DNA from: DASSQJ01 sp963730165 | GTDB taxonomy: Bacteria; Actinomycetota; Actinomycetes; Actinomycetales; Dermatophilaceae | Assembly (NCBI GenBank): GCA_963730165.1 | Contig: CAVSQS010000006.1 | Span: 19,385 to 83,384, forward strand | Direction: 5' to 3' | Length of the DNA stretch: 64,000 nucleotides | Part shown: positions 16,465 to 24,809 of the stretch, one piece after another | Layout: each line of letters opens with the position of its first letter | Position numbering within the stretch: the first letter of the stretch is position 1 | Notes under the pieces: model-generated | What the model was told of the DNA's origin: nothing | Seen by the model: only the letters and a program-made list of their open reading frames with translations | Databases searched by the model: none | Program-made: the position numbers and the translations under genes

Positions 16465-19400
16465 TCAGACGTTGCGGCGGTACTGTCCCCCCACCTCGAA
16501 GAAGGCCTCGGTCACCTGCTCGAGCGAGCACACCCGCGCCGCGTCCATGAGCACGGCGAAGACGTTCTCCCCGCTCGTGGCGGCATCCTTGAGGCGGGCC
16601 AGCGCCCGCTCGGCATCCTCGCGGTGCTCCTCCCGGAACGCCTCCACGCGGGCGAGCTGCCCCTCCTTCTCGGCCTCGGTGGCGCGGGCGAGCTCGACCT
16701 CGTGCGGGGAGACCTCCGCATCCGGGCGCACGAAGGTGTTGACCCCGACGATCGGCAGCGAGCCGTCGTGCTTGCGGTGCTCGTAGAGCATCGACTCGTC
16801 CTGGATCCTCCCGCGCTGGTAGCCCGTCTCCATCGCGCCGAGGACCCCACCACGCTCGGAGATCCGGTCGAACTCGGCGAGCACGGCCTCCTCGACGAGG
16901 TCGGTGAGCTCGTCGACGACGAACGAGCCCTGGAGCGGGTTCTCGTTCATCGCCAGCCCCCACTCCTTCCCGATGACGAGCTGGATGGCGAGCGCACGCC
17001 GCACCGACTCGGCCGACGGCGTCGTCACGGCCTCGTCGTACGCGTTGGTGTGGAGGCTGTTCGCGTTGTCGTAGATCGCGCACAGCGCCTGGAGGGTCGT
17101 GCGGATGTCGTTGAACGCCATCTCCTGGGCGTGGAGGGACCGCCCCGAGGTCTGGACGTGGTACTTCAGCTTCTGGCTGCGCTCGTTCGCGCCGTACTTC
17201 TCCCGCATCGCCACGGCCCAGATACGCCGGGCGACGCGCCCGATCACGGTGTACTCCGGGTCCATCCCGTTGGAGAAGAAGAAGGACAGGTTGGGCGCGA
17301 AGTCGTCGATGTCCATCCCCCGGGCCAGGTAGGCCTCGACGTAGGTGAACCCGTTGGCGAGGGTGAAGGCGAGCTGGCTGATGGGGTTCGCCCCGGCCTC
17401 GGCGATGTGGTAGCCGCTGATCGAGACCGAGTAGAAGTTGCGGACACCGTTCTCGATGAACCACTCCTGGATGTCGGCCATCATCCGCAGCGAGAACTCG
17501 GTGGAGAACAGGCAGGTGTTCTGCCCCTGGTCCTCCTTGAGGATGTCCGCCTGCACGGTGCCGCGGACGGTCGCGAGGGCGGTGGCGCGGATGCGGTCGC
17601 GCTCCTCGGCACTCGGCTCGCGGTCGTGCTCGGCGGTCCACCGCTCGACCTCGCGGTCCATGACGGTGTTGAGGAAGAACGCGAGGATCGTCGGTGCCGG
17701 CCCGTTGATCGTCATCGAGACGCTCGTCGTCGGCGCGGTGAGGTCGAACCCGTCGTAGAGGGCCTTCATGTCCTCGACCGTCGCGACGGACACCCCGGAG
17801 GTGCCGACCTTCCCGTAGACGTCGGGGCGGCGGGCGGGGTCGCGGCCGTAGAGGGTGACCGAGTCGAAGGCCGTGGACAACCGGGTGGCCGGCTGGCCCT
17901 CGGAGAGGAGCTTGAACCGGCGGTTCGTCCGGAAGGGGTCGCCCTCGCCGGCGAACATCCTCGCCGGGTCCTCGGTGTCCCGCTTGAAGGGGAAGACCCC
18001 CGCTGTGAAGGGGAAGTGGCCGGGCAGGTTCTCACGGCGCAGGAACGACAACAGGTCACCGTCGTCGGAGTAGCGCGGCAGCGACACCCGGCGGATGCGG
18101 CTGCCCGAGAGCGACTCGCGGACGAGCCGGGTGTGGATCTCCTTGTCGCGGACCGTGACGACCTGCTCCTCCCCCGAGTACGCCTCGACGACCGAGGACC
18201 ACCCGGCGAGCTGTCGGGCCACCTCGAGCGGCAGCGCTTCCTGGGCGTCGGCCAGGAGCGCGTCGACGTCGGCGTGGTCGCGGCCGGCCTGCTCGAGGGC
18301 GTCGCGCACCTCCGCGAGCCGCTGGACCCGGCGGGCGGCGTCCGCCCACCGCTCGGTGTCGGAGTGGTAGTCGCGGACGGTCTCGGCGATCTCGGAGAGG
18401 TAGCGGGTGCGCTGCGGGGGCACGACCTGACGGAGCACCGTCGAGTGGCGCACGTCGACGGCGGGGAGGGTGCCCTCGTCGACGCCCAGGCCGGCGTCGG
18501 CGAGCAGTCCGCGCAGGTGCTGGTAGAGCGCCGTCACGCCGTCGTCGTTGAAGGTCGCGGCGGAGGTGCCGAACACCGGCATGTCCTCGGGTCGCTGCCC
18601 GAAGGCCTCCCTGTTGCGGACGAGCTGGCGCCCGACGTCGCGCAGCGCGTCCATGGCGCCGCGCCGCTCGAACTTGTTGATGGCGACGACGTCGGCGAAG
18701 TCGAGCATGTCGATCTTCTCGAGCTGGCTGGCCGCACCGAACTCGGGCGTCATGACGTAGAGGTTGACGTCCGCGTAGGACGTGATCGCGGCGTCCCCCT
18801 GGCCGATGCCCGGGGTCTCGACGACGACGAGGTCGAACCCGGCGCCGCGCAGGATCCTCAGGACGTCCTCGAGAGCGTCGGGCACCTCGCGCCCGCCGCG
18901 CGTCGCGAGGGAGCGGTAGTAGACGCGGTCCCCGTCCAGGCTGTTCATCCGGATGCGGTCCCCGAGGAGGGCGCCCCCGCCCTTCCGGCGGGTGGGGTCG
19001 ATGGCGACGCAGGCGATGCGCAGCTTGTCCTGCTGGTCGACCCGCAGGCGCCGGACGAGCTCGTCGGTGAGGCTGGACTTGCCCGAGCCACCCGTGCCGG
19101 TGATGCCGAGGACCGGGGCGCGGTGGCGCTCCGCGGCCTTGCCCAGCTCGACCCGCATGGCGTCGTCGAGGTGGCCGGTCTCGGCGGCGGTGATCGCGCG
19201 GGCGACGGCGGCGCGATCGCCGGACAGGACGGCCTCCACCGTCGTGGGATGGGCCTCCCAGAGGTCGGTGTCGCACGCCGCCACGACCTGGTTGACCATG
19301 CCGGGCAGGCCGAGGCGCTGGCCGTCCTCGGGGCTGAAGATGGTCACCCCGACCCCGCGCAGGCGATCGATCTCGGCCGGGACGATCACCCCTCCTCCGC

Positions 19401-19710
19401 CGCCGACGACGCGGACGTGACCGGCCCCCGCCTCGCGCAGCAGCTCGACGAGGTACTCGAAGTACTCGACGTGGCCGCCCTGGTACGAGCTGACCGCGAC
19501 CCCCTGGGCGTCCTCCTCGACGGCGGCGTCGACGACCTCCTGGACCGAGCGGTTGTGCCCGAGGTGGATGACCTCCGCCCCCTGGCTCTGCATGATCCGC
19601 CGCATGATGTTGATCGAGGCGTCGTGGCCGTCGAAGAGGCTCGAGGCGGTGACGATGCGGACGGGGTGCTCGGGCACGTGGAGGTCGGAGCGGGGCGGCT
19701 GCGCTGCCAT
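16465..19710 (-). CDS. icmF: Fused isobutyryl-CoA mutase IcmF
   Basis: IcmF interconverts isobutyryl-CoA and n-butyryl-CoA using adenosylcobalamin. The 1081-residue chain has the fused layout: B12-binding domain first (about 18-150, with LFDGHDASINIM carrying the base-off histidine), a MeaI-type G-protein chaperone in the middle (P-loop GTGGSGKSSL near 207, DPTRRKGGGALLGDRIRM, NKFERRGAMDAL), then the TIM-barrel mutase (about 560-1081: VGTSGVS, QNTCLFSTEFSLRMMAD, GYHIAEAGANPISQLAFT, TYVEAYLARGMDID). Length and domain order match known IcmF. An ATG preceded by GAAGGGACC fits the start. It may feed valine catabolism or butyrate use. Confidence 0.95.
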   Translation of the reverse strand: MAAQPPRSDLHVPEHPVRIVTASSLFDGHDASINIMRRIMQSQGAEVIHLGHNRSVQEVVDAAVEEDAQGVAVSSYQGGHVEYFEYLVELLREAGAGHVRVVGGGGGVIVPAEIDRLRGVGVTIFSPEDGQRLGLPGMVNQVVAACDTDLWEAHPTTVEAVLSGDRAAVARAITAAETGHLDDAMRVELGKAAERHRAPVLGITGTGGSGKSSLTDELVRRLRVDQQDKLRIACVAIDPTRRKGGGALLGDRIRMNSLDGDRVYYRSLATRGGREVPDALEDVLRILRGAGFDLVVVETPGIGQGDAAITSYADVNLYVMTPEFGAASQLEKIDMLDFADVVAINKFERRGAMDALRDVGRQLVRNREAFGQRPEDMPVFGTSAATFNDDGVTALYQHLRGLLADAGLGVDEGTLPAVDVRHSTVLRQVVPPQRTRYLSEIAETVRDYHSDTERWADAARRVQRLAEVRDALEQAGRDHADVDALLADAQEALPLEVARQLAGWSSVVEAYSGEEQVVTVRDKEIHTRLVRESLSGSRIRRVSLPRYSDDGDLLSFLRRENLPGHFPFTAGVFPFKRDTEDPARMFAGEGDPFRTNRRFKLLSEGQPATRLSTAFDSVTLYGRDPARRPDVYGKVGTSGVSVATVEDMKALYDGFDLTAPTTSVSMTINGPAPTILAFFLNTVMDREVERWTAEHDREPSAEERDRIRATALATVRGTVQADILKEDQGQNTCLFSTEFSLRMMADIQEWFIENGVRNFYSVSISGYHIAEAGANPISQLAFTLANGFTYVEAYLARGMDIDDFAPNLSFFFSNGMDPEYTVIGRVARRIWAVAMREKYGANERSQKLKYHVQTSGRSLHAQEMAFNDIRTTLQALCAIYDNANSLHTNAYDEAVTTPSAESVRRALAIQLVIGKEWGLAMNENPLQGSFVVDELTDLVEEAVLAEFDRISERGGVLGAMETGYQRGRIQDESMLYEHRKHDGSLPIVGVNTFVRPDAEVSPHEVELARATEAEKEGQLARVEAFREEHREDAERALARLKDAATSGENVFAVLMDAARVCSLEQVTEAFFEVGGQYRRNV

Positions 19711-19743
19711 GGCGGTCCCTTCGGTCGCGGTCCCGAAATACTA

Positions 19744-19751
19744 GGACGTCC
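19744..19751. promoter_or_regulatory. Palindrome in the icmF upstream region
   Basis: GGACGTCC is a perfect 8-bp palindrome 34 nt upstream of the icmF ATG, inside an imperfect longer dyad (TAGT..GGACGTCC..AGTA on the minus strand). It could be a repressor site; no cobalamin riboswitch is visible in the 126 nt between icmF and the DUF4173 gene. Confidence 0.3.
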
Positions 19752-19836
19752 AACTACCTACCGGGAAGTCACCTCCGTCGAGCCCCGCCCGCGCGCGGCG
19801 GTCCCGACCCGGCGGCCGCGCCCCGCATCGCGTCGG

Positions 19837-21363
19837 TCACCCCCGGTAGCGGTCGGTGAGGTAGCCCGAGCAGTCGGCGGGCTCCGGCACGGTCGCGATC
19901 GCCTCGGCGGCGCGGGACCGGCCCAGGTTCCACGAGAGGGCGTCGTCGCTGGTGGACCGGCCCCCGGAGAGTGCGGCGTGGGCGACGCAGGCACCGAGGT
20001 CGCCGGGCAACCGCTCGACGATGACGGGCACGGCGTCCGCGGTCAGCGTCGACAGGTACGCGGTGTCGAGGACGCCGCTCGTCTCGTACCGGTCGATGTT
20101 GCGTTCGGCCACCCACGCCTGGGGGTTCATCGCGGCGAAGCCGAGGGTGAACAACGCCCCGGAGACGAGCACGGCCCTCGGGACCCAGCGCCCGGAGAGG
20201 CGGATGCCGGCGAGGAGCAGCATGGCGATGACGAGGCCGAACCACAGCTCGAGCCCGTCGACGAACACCCGCAGCACCGTGTAGCCGTAGGCGTCCTGGT
20301 ACAGCGACATCCGGTAGAGCGCCGAGGCGACGACCGCGAGGGTGAACACGCCGAGGGTGCCGAGCAGCGCTCGCAGCAGCACCCGGTCGCGGACGCTCTC
20401 CCGGGAGGCCGCGCGCATCGTGAGGGCGACGACGACGATGGTGAGGAAGGTCGCGACCGTCAGCTGTCCGAAGCCCTGGTGCACGGCCTCGGCGTAGCTC
20501 GTGCCGGTGCGGCGTAGGTAGTCCGGCCCGCCCCACATCTCGCTCGCCTGGGCGAGGAGGAAGAGCCCGACGAGTGCGACGACGACCCCCACCGGCACGG
20601 CCCACTCCCAGGCGCGGCGGCGTCGCCGGGCCTCGGGGAGGCGGACGAGGTCGACCTCCGGCGGGTTCAGGGCGAGGTAGGCACCGGTGAGCGCCACGCC
20701 GGTGACGAGGACGAGGACGAACCCGCGCAGGATGATGGTGTCCCAACCGAGGTCGGGGACCAGCGCGCTCGTCCACGCCCCGAAGACGGCGTCCCCCGTC
20801 GCGAAGAGGCCGCCGAACACGACGAGCGCCAGGAGCGAGAGCACCGCGGTACGAAGCACCGGCCAGAGCAGCTGGCGGCGGCTCGTCGCGCTGACCGTGC
20901 GGCCCAGCAGGGGCAGCCCGCGCAGCGCCGAGAGCGGCCAGGCGGCACCGGCTGCGACCATCGCGAGCAGGCCGTGGGCCCGGGTGAGGCCGACCGCGGC
21001 GACGGTGACGCCGGCGAGCACCGCGAGGGTCACGACCCCCCCGGCGTCGCGGAGCGCGGCGACCGTGGCGAGGGCCGCGGCGAGGACGGCCATCGCGACG
21101 GTCCACGGGTGCGACCGGTGGCGCGCCGAGACCCACATCAGGGCACCGCTGAGCAGCATGGTCAGGGTGGTCTCGAGCCCGATGGCGCGGTACGGCCAGG
21201 TGAGCGCGGCCATGGCTCCGATCCCGAGCGCGGCGAGCGCGACGCGCACCTGCGGCCCGAGGCCTCGTTCCGGCCAGAACCGCTCGAGCAGCGACGGCTC
21301 GGCCGGTCGCGGGGCGGGGGGCGAGGCGGCGGCCGAGGCGGTGGCCGAGGTCGCTGCGGCCAC
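19837..21363 (-). CDS. DUF4173 multi-pass membrane protein
   Basis: About 508 residues with roughly 10-12 hydrophobic helices, the first near ALAALGIGAMAALTWPYRA. The LERFWPE entry, FGGLFATGDAVF, the long soluble loop NPPEVDLVRLPEARRRRRAWEW, ALYRMSLYQDAYGYTVLRV and the C-terminal NIDRYETSG with periplasmic tail are typical of DUF4173 proteins, whose function is unknown. The GTG at 21363 is the first in-frame start; the frame is coding from here by its G/C third positions. The region overlaps the kinase frame by 202 nt, and a better-looking GTG with GGAGGA lies out of frame at 21410 (separate entry). Two cysteines flank the C-terminal domain (GACVAHAAL, ADCSGYL). Confidence 0.8.
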   Translation of the reverse strand: MAAATSATASAAASPPAPRPAEPSLLERFWPERGLGPQVRVALAALGIGAMAALTWPYRAIGLETTLTMLLSGALMWVSARHRSHPWTVAMAVLAAALATVAALRDAGGVVTLAVLAGVTVAAVGLTRAHGLLAMVAAGAAWPLSALRGLPLLGRTVSATSRRQLLWPVLRTAVLSLLALVVFGGLFATGDAVFGAWTSALVPDLGWDTIILRGFVLVLVTGVALTGAYLALNPPEVDLVRLPEARRRRRAWEWAVPVGVVVALVGLFLLAQASEMWGGPDYLRRTGTSYAEAVHQGFGQLTVATFLTIVVVALTMRAASRESVRDRVLLRALLGTLGVFTLAVVASALYRMSLYQDAYGYTVLRVFVDGLELWFGLVIAMLLLAGIRLSGRWVPRAVLVSGALFTLGFAAMNPQAWVAERNIDRYETSGVLDTAYLSTLTADAVPVIVERLPGDLGACVAHAALSGGRSTSDDALSWNLGRSRAAEAIATVPEPADCSGYLTDRYRG

Positions 21364-22451
21364 CGCCGCGGACGGACCGGGCCCCCCGGGGGTGTCGAGG
21401 CGGTCGTCACGGCGGTGTCCTCCAGGAGGTGGCGGGGCCGATCGGCAGGCGGCCGGGTCGGCAGGGTCGTGCGCAGCAGGGCGCCGTGGGCGCCCTCCGG
21501 TGTGGGGACGACGTCGACGCCGCCCCCGTGGAGCTCGGCGACCCAGCGCGCGATGGCCAGGCCGAGCCCTGTCCCCCCGCCGCTGTCGTCGCCGGAGCCG
21601 AAGCGCTCGAAGACGCGCTCGGACCGGTCGGCCCCGATGCCGGGCCCGTCGTCGCGGACCTCCAGGACCCAGCGGTCGGGGGCGGCGGCGAACGCCTCGA
21701 GCCGCACCGTCCCCCCGGGCGGGCTGTGCCGCACCGCGTTGTCGACGAGGTTGGCGACGAGCTGGGCCAGCCGTGCCGGGTCGGCGACGACGCGCATCCC
21801 CGCCGGCACGACCCGGTGCTCCACGCGCACGGGGCGACCCTCGAGCCGGGCCTCGTCGGCCGCCCGGGTGAGCAGGTCGGCGACCGGCACGTCCGAGAGC
21901 CGCAGCGGGGTGGCCCCTGCGTCGATGCGGGAGAGGTCGAGCAGGTCGCCGACGAGGTCGCTGAGGCGCTCGGCCTGGGCCAGGGCACCCTGGAGGGCGG
22001 CGTCGTCCGTCGTGACGACGCCGTCGACGAGGTTCTCCAGGAGCGCCCGCTGCGCGGTGAGCGGGGTCCGCAGCTCGTGCGAGACGGTTGCCACGAGTCG
22101 CCGCCGCTCGAGGTCGGCGCCCGCGAGGTCCTCGGCCATCGCGTTGAAGGCCCGCGCCAGCTCCCCCACCTCGTCCGAGGAGGTCGCCGTGACCCGCTGG
22201 GCGTAGTCGCCCCCGGCCATCCGCCGGGCCGCCTCGGTCATCTCGCGCAGCGGGGAGGTCATCCCGCGCGCCAGCCACCAGGTCAGCCCCAGTGCCGCCG
22301 CGAGGGTCACCGGGGCGCTCACCCAGCCGGCGATGCCGGCGGCGTCGCCGATACCCGCGACGAGGAGCGCCCCGAGGACGCTGGTGCCGACGAGGACCGC
22401 CAGCTTGACCTTGATCGAGGTGATGGCGTCGAGCGGCCGGTCGGGGTTCAC
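21162..22451 (-). CDS. Sensor histidine kinase
   Basis: A 429-codon membrane kinase. Two N-terminal hydrophobic segments (about 12-55) are followed by HAMP (LARGMTSPLREMTEAARRMAGG), the H-box VSHELRTPLTAQ, the N-box LVANLVDNAVRHS and ATP-lid motifs DDGPGIG and GGGTGLGLAIARWV. The GTG start overlaps the response regulator stop (GTGA). The kinase core ends near codon 345 (LLRTTLP); the remaining arginine/proline-rich tail is read from sequence that encodes the DUF4173 protein in another frame, so the real C-terminus is doubtful. Confidence 0.88.
   Translation of the reverse strand: MNPDRPLDAITSIKVKLAVLVGTSVLGALLVAGIGDAAGIAGWVSAPVTLAAALGLTWWLARGMTSPLREMTEAARRMAGGDYAQRVTATSSDEVGELARAFNAMAEDLAGADLERRRLVATVSHELRTPLTAQRALLENLVDGVVTTDDAALQGALAQAERLSDLVGDLLDLSRIDAGATPLRLSDVPVADLLTRAADEARLEGRPVRVEHRVVPAGMRVVADPARLAQLVANLVDNAVRHSPPGGTVRLEAFAAAPDRWVLEVRDDGPGIGADRSERVFERFGSGDDSGGGTGLGLAIARWVAELHGGGVDVVPTPEGAHGALLRTTLPTRPPADRPRHLLEDTAVTTASTPPGGPVRPRRWPQRPRPPPRPPPRPPPRDRPSRRCSSGSGRNEASGRRCASRSPRSGSEPWPRSPGRTAPSGSRPP
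21382..21423 (-). other. Suspected frameshift at kinase/DUF4173 junction
   Basis: On the minus strand GGAGG (21419-21423) stands 8 nt before GTG (21410-21408), an ideal start, but this frame is the kinase frame and not that of DUF4173. A run of five C then six G follows at 21382-21392. Adding one base there would put the GTG in frame with DUF4173 (525 codons). Alternatives are a genuine 202-nt gene overlap or a later DUF4173 start. Confidence 0.5.
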
Positions 22452-23146
22452 CGCTCCCCCTCGAGCGCGTAGCCCACGCCGTGGACGGTCCGGACGCGGT
22501 CCGCGCCGATCTTGGCCCGCAGTGCCTTGACGTGGCTGTCGAGGGTCCGGGTGCCGGACGCGTCGGCCCACCCCCACACCTCGCGCATGAGCGCGTCGCG
22601 GCCCCGGACCACCCCCGGCTCCGCGGCGAGCGCGCAGAGGAGGTCGAACTCGAGCGGGGTGAGGTGGACCTCCCGCCCCTCGACCGACACCCGCCGTGTC
22701 GCCGGGTCGACGGTGAGCCCGGCGACGTCGACTCGCCCGGTCGTCCGGGCCAGCACCTCGGCGCGCTCGACGCGGCGGAGCAGCACCCGCACCCGGGCGA
22801 CGACCTCACGCATCGAGAAGGGCTTGGTCACGTAGTCGTCGGCACCGACGCCGAGGCCGACGAGCACGTCGGTCTCGTCGTCGCGGGCGGTGAGCATGAG
22901 GACGGGGACCGGGCGCACCGCCTGGATGCGCCGACACACCTCGAGGCCGTCGAAGCCGGGGAGCATGATGTCGAGGACGACGAGGTCGGCGGGGTGCTGC
23001 TCGAACGCCTCGACCGCACCGGGGCCGTCGTACGCCTGGTGCACCGCGAAGCCCTCGGCCCGCAGCCGGTCGGTCACGGCCTGGTTGATGACCGGCTCGT
23101 CCTCGACGACGAGCACCCGGCCGCTCGACGTGGCTCCCTCGCTCAT
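22448..23146 (-). CDS. OmpR-family response regulator
   Basis: A 232-residue two-component regulator. The receiver domain (about 10-122) has the acidic pair VVEDEP, phospho-acceptor Asp in LVVLDIMLPG, the T in LMLTARDDETD and Lys in VTKPFSMREV. A winged-helix DNA-binding domain (about 138-230) contains LTPLEFDLLCALAAEPG and the recognition-helix region TRTLDSHVKALRAKIG. It is the first gene of the RR-kinase-DUF4173 operon, overlapping the kinase by 4 nt. Confidence 0.94.
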   Translation of the reverse strand: MSEGATSSGRVLVVEDEPVINQAVTDRLRAEGFAVHQAYDGPGAVEAFEQHPADLVVLDIMLPGFDGLEVCRRIQAVRPVPVLMLTARDDETDVLVGLGVGADDYVTKPFSMREVVARVRVLLRRVERAEVLARTTGRVDVAGLTVDPATRRVSVEGREVHLTPLEFDLLCALAAEPGVVRGRDALMREVWGWADASGTRTLDSHVKALRAKIGADRVRTVHGVGYALEGER

Positions 23147-23233
23147 GCCGACGAGCGTAGGAGGGGAGGGGTGCGGCTCGCGGGGACGACGTGTGGAGAT
23201 CCTGTGAAGGGTCGGGCCCGCCCCACCGCGGTG

Positions 23234-23956
23234 TCAGCGACGCCCGATGAGCCACCCGATGACGAGACCGACGACCCCGGCGACGACGTAGCCGCCGTAG
23301 CTGCGGACGAGGACGGGCAGCACCGTCGTGCCGAGGTCGATCGAGTCGTCCGCCGGCGGCGCGGGACGAGGGGCCGGCCGCGGGGCCGGCGCCGCAGCAG
23401 GGGCGGCGGCAGCCCCACCTGCTGCGGCTCCGGAAACCGCCTCGCCGGACGGCTCCGGCCGCGCCGACTCGCCGGACGGCCCAGGAGCGGCCGCCTCCTC
23501 GGCAGGCTCCTCACCGGCGGTCAGCTCGCCCTCGATGCAGCCGATGAACTGCTGGAGCAGCTTGTCGGAGACGTCCTGCATGACGCCGCGCCCGAACTGC
23601 GCCGGCTTGCCCGTCACCGACAGCTCGGTCGTCACGTCGACGCGGGTGCCGTCGCCCGAGGGCGCGAGCTGGATCGTGACGGTCGCGCCGGCCGTGCCGT
23701 TGCCCCGCTTGTCCTTGCCCTTGGCCTCGATGACGGCCCGGTGGGCCGCGTCGTCCCGCTCGAGGAAGCTCCCGGAACCGAGGTACTGGAGGGCGATCGG
23801 GCCGAGCTTGACCTTCACGGTTCCCTTGAAGCCCTCGTCGTCGACCTCCGTGACGGTGGCGCCGGGGAAGCACCCGCCGACCCGCTCGAGGTCCATGAAC
23901 GTCTGCCAGGCGACGTCGGGCGGCGCGGGGACGACGAAGTCGTGTGTCAGCTCCAT
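23234..23956 (-). CDS. coxG: CoxG-like SRPBCC protein with C-terminal membrane anchor
   Basis: A 240-residue protein. Residues 1-150 are a START/SRPBCC domain of the CoxG type (MELTHDFVVPAPPDVAWQ, GCFPGATVTEVDDEGFKG, LQQFIGCIEGEL). A long Ala/Pro-rich linker follows, then one C-terminal transmembrane helix (YVVAGVVGLVIGWLIG) with the terminal RR. In Oligotropha, CoxG helps recruit CO dehydrogenase to the cytoplasmic membrane; the anchor here suits that role. It follows coxM by 7 nt and ends the hydroxylase operon. Confidence 0.85.
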   Translation of the reverse strand: MELTHDFVVPAPPDVAWQTFMDLERVGGCFPGATVTEVDDEGFKGTVKVKLGPIALQYLGSGSFLERDDAAHRAVIEAKGKDKRGNGTAGATVTIQLAPSGDGTRVDVTTELSVTGKPAQFGRGVMQDVSDKLLQQFIGCIEGELTAGEEPAEEAAAPGPSGESARPEPSGEAVSGAAAGGAAAAPAAAPAPRPAPRPAPPADDSIDLGTTVLPVLVRSYGGYVVAGVVGLVIGWLIGRR

Positions 23957-23963
23957 CCGCCGC

Positions 23964-24809
23964 TCAGCCCCCGAGTGCCTTCTCGACGGCGCGACGGCTG
24001 AGGACCGTCGCGAGGTGCCTCCGGTAGTCGGCGTCACCGTTGAGGTCGCTCGGCGGGTTGGTGCCGTCGGCGGCCGCGGCACACGCCGAGGCGATGCCGT
24101 CGGCGGACGCCCCGACGAGGGCCTGCTCCACGGCGGTCGCCCGCAGCGGCGTCGAGCCCATGTTCGTCAGGCCGACGCGCGCCTCGGCGATCGAGCCGCC
24201 CTCGGCCCGCACGGTCGCCGCGACGGCGACGATCGACCACTGGTGGGAGACGCGGACGAACTTCTCGTACGCGCTGCCCCACCCGGTGTGCTTCGGGATG
24301 CGGATCTGCGTGAGCAGCTCGTCCTCGCCGACCGCGGTCTCGAAGAGGTCCCGGAAGAACTCCGTCGCGGGCACGGTCCGCTCGCCCGAGGACCCGGTGA
24401 TGACCATCGTCGCGTCGAGCGCGAGCACGGGTGCGCCGACGTCTCCGGCCGGGTCGGCGTGGACGAGCGCCCCGCCCACGGTGCCTCGGTGGCGGATCTG
24501 CGGGTCGGCGACGGTCTCGACCGCCGCGGCCAGCAGGCCCGCGTGCTCGCGGACGAGGTCGCTCCCGAGCACGTCGCTGTACGGGGTCATCGCCCCGACG
24601 ACGATGTGGTCGCCGCCGTCCCGGATGCCTCGCATCGCCTCGATCCGACCGAGGTCGATGACCGTCTCCGGGGCGTTGAGGCGCATCCGGAGGATGGGCA
24701 GCAGCGACTGGCCGCCGGCGAGGACCTTGGCGTCCTCGGCCGACGCGAGCGCCGACAGCGCCTCCTCGACGCTCGTCGGCGCCACGTAGTCGAAGGATGC
24801 GGGAATCAC
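23964..24809 (-). CDS. coxM: Molybdenum hydroxylase FAD-binding (medium) subunit
   Basis: A 281-residue FAD subunit of the xanthine oxidase/CODH family. The two flavin motifs are intact: AGGQSLLPILRMR near residue 32 and the IRHRGTVGGALVHADPAGD loop near 105-123. The C-terminal CO_deh_flav_C domain covers about 175-278. It passes electrons from the 2Fe-2S small subunit to the respiratory chain. The start overlaps the coxL stop by 4 nt. Confidence 0.92.
   Translation of the reverse strand: MIPASFDYVAPTSVEEALSALASAEDAKVLAGGQSLLPILRMRLNAPETVIDLGRIEAMRGIRDGGDHIVVGAMTPYSDVLGSDLVREHAGLLAAAVETVADPQIRHRGTVGGALVHADPAGDVGAPVLALDATMVITGSSGERTVPATEFFRDLFETAVGEDELLTQIRIPKHTGWGSAYEKFVRVSHQWSIVAVAATVRAEGGSIAEARVGLTNMGSTPLRATAVEQALVGASADGIASACAAAADGTNPPSDLNGDADYRRHLATVLSRRAVEKALGG

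Noticed and set aside
19711..19836. Cobalamin riboswitch before icmF
   Set aside because: Only 126 nt are available and no B12-box-like conserved sequence is seen.
15997..20517. A 1506-codon open frame on the plus strand
   Set aside because: It is antisense to icmF and the ABC exporter, both with full sets of family motifs. Long antisense frames are expected in GC-rich genes.
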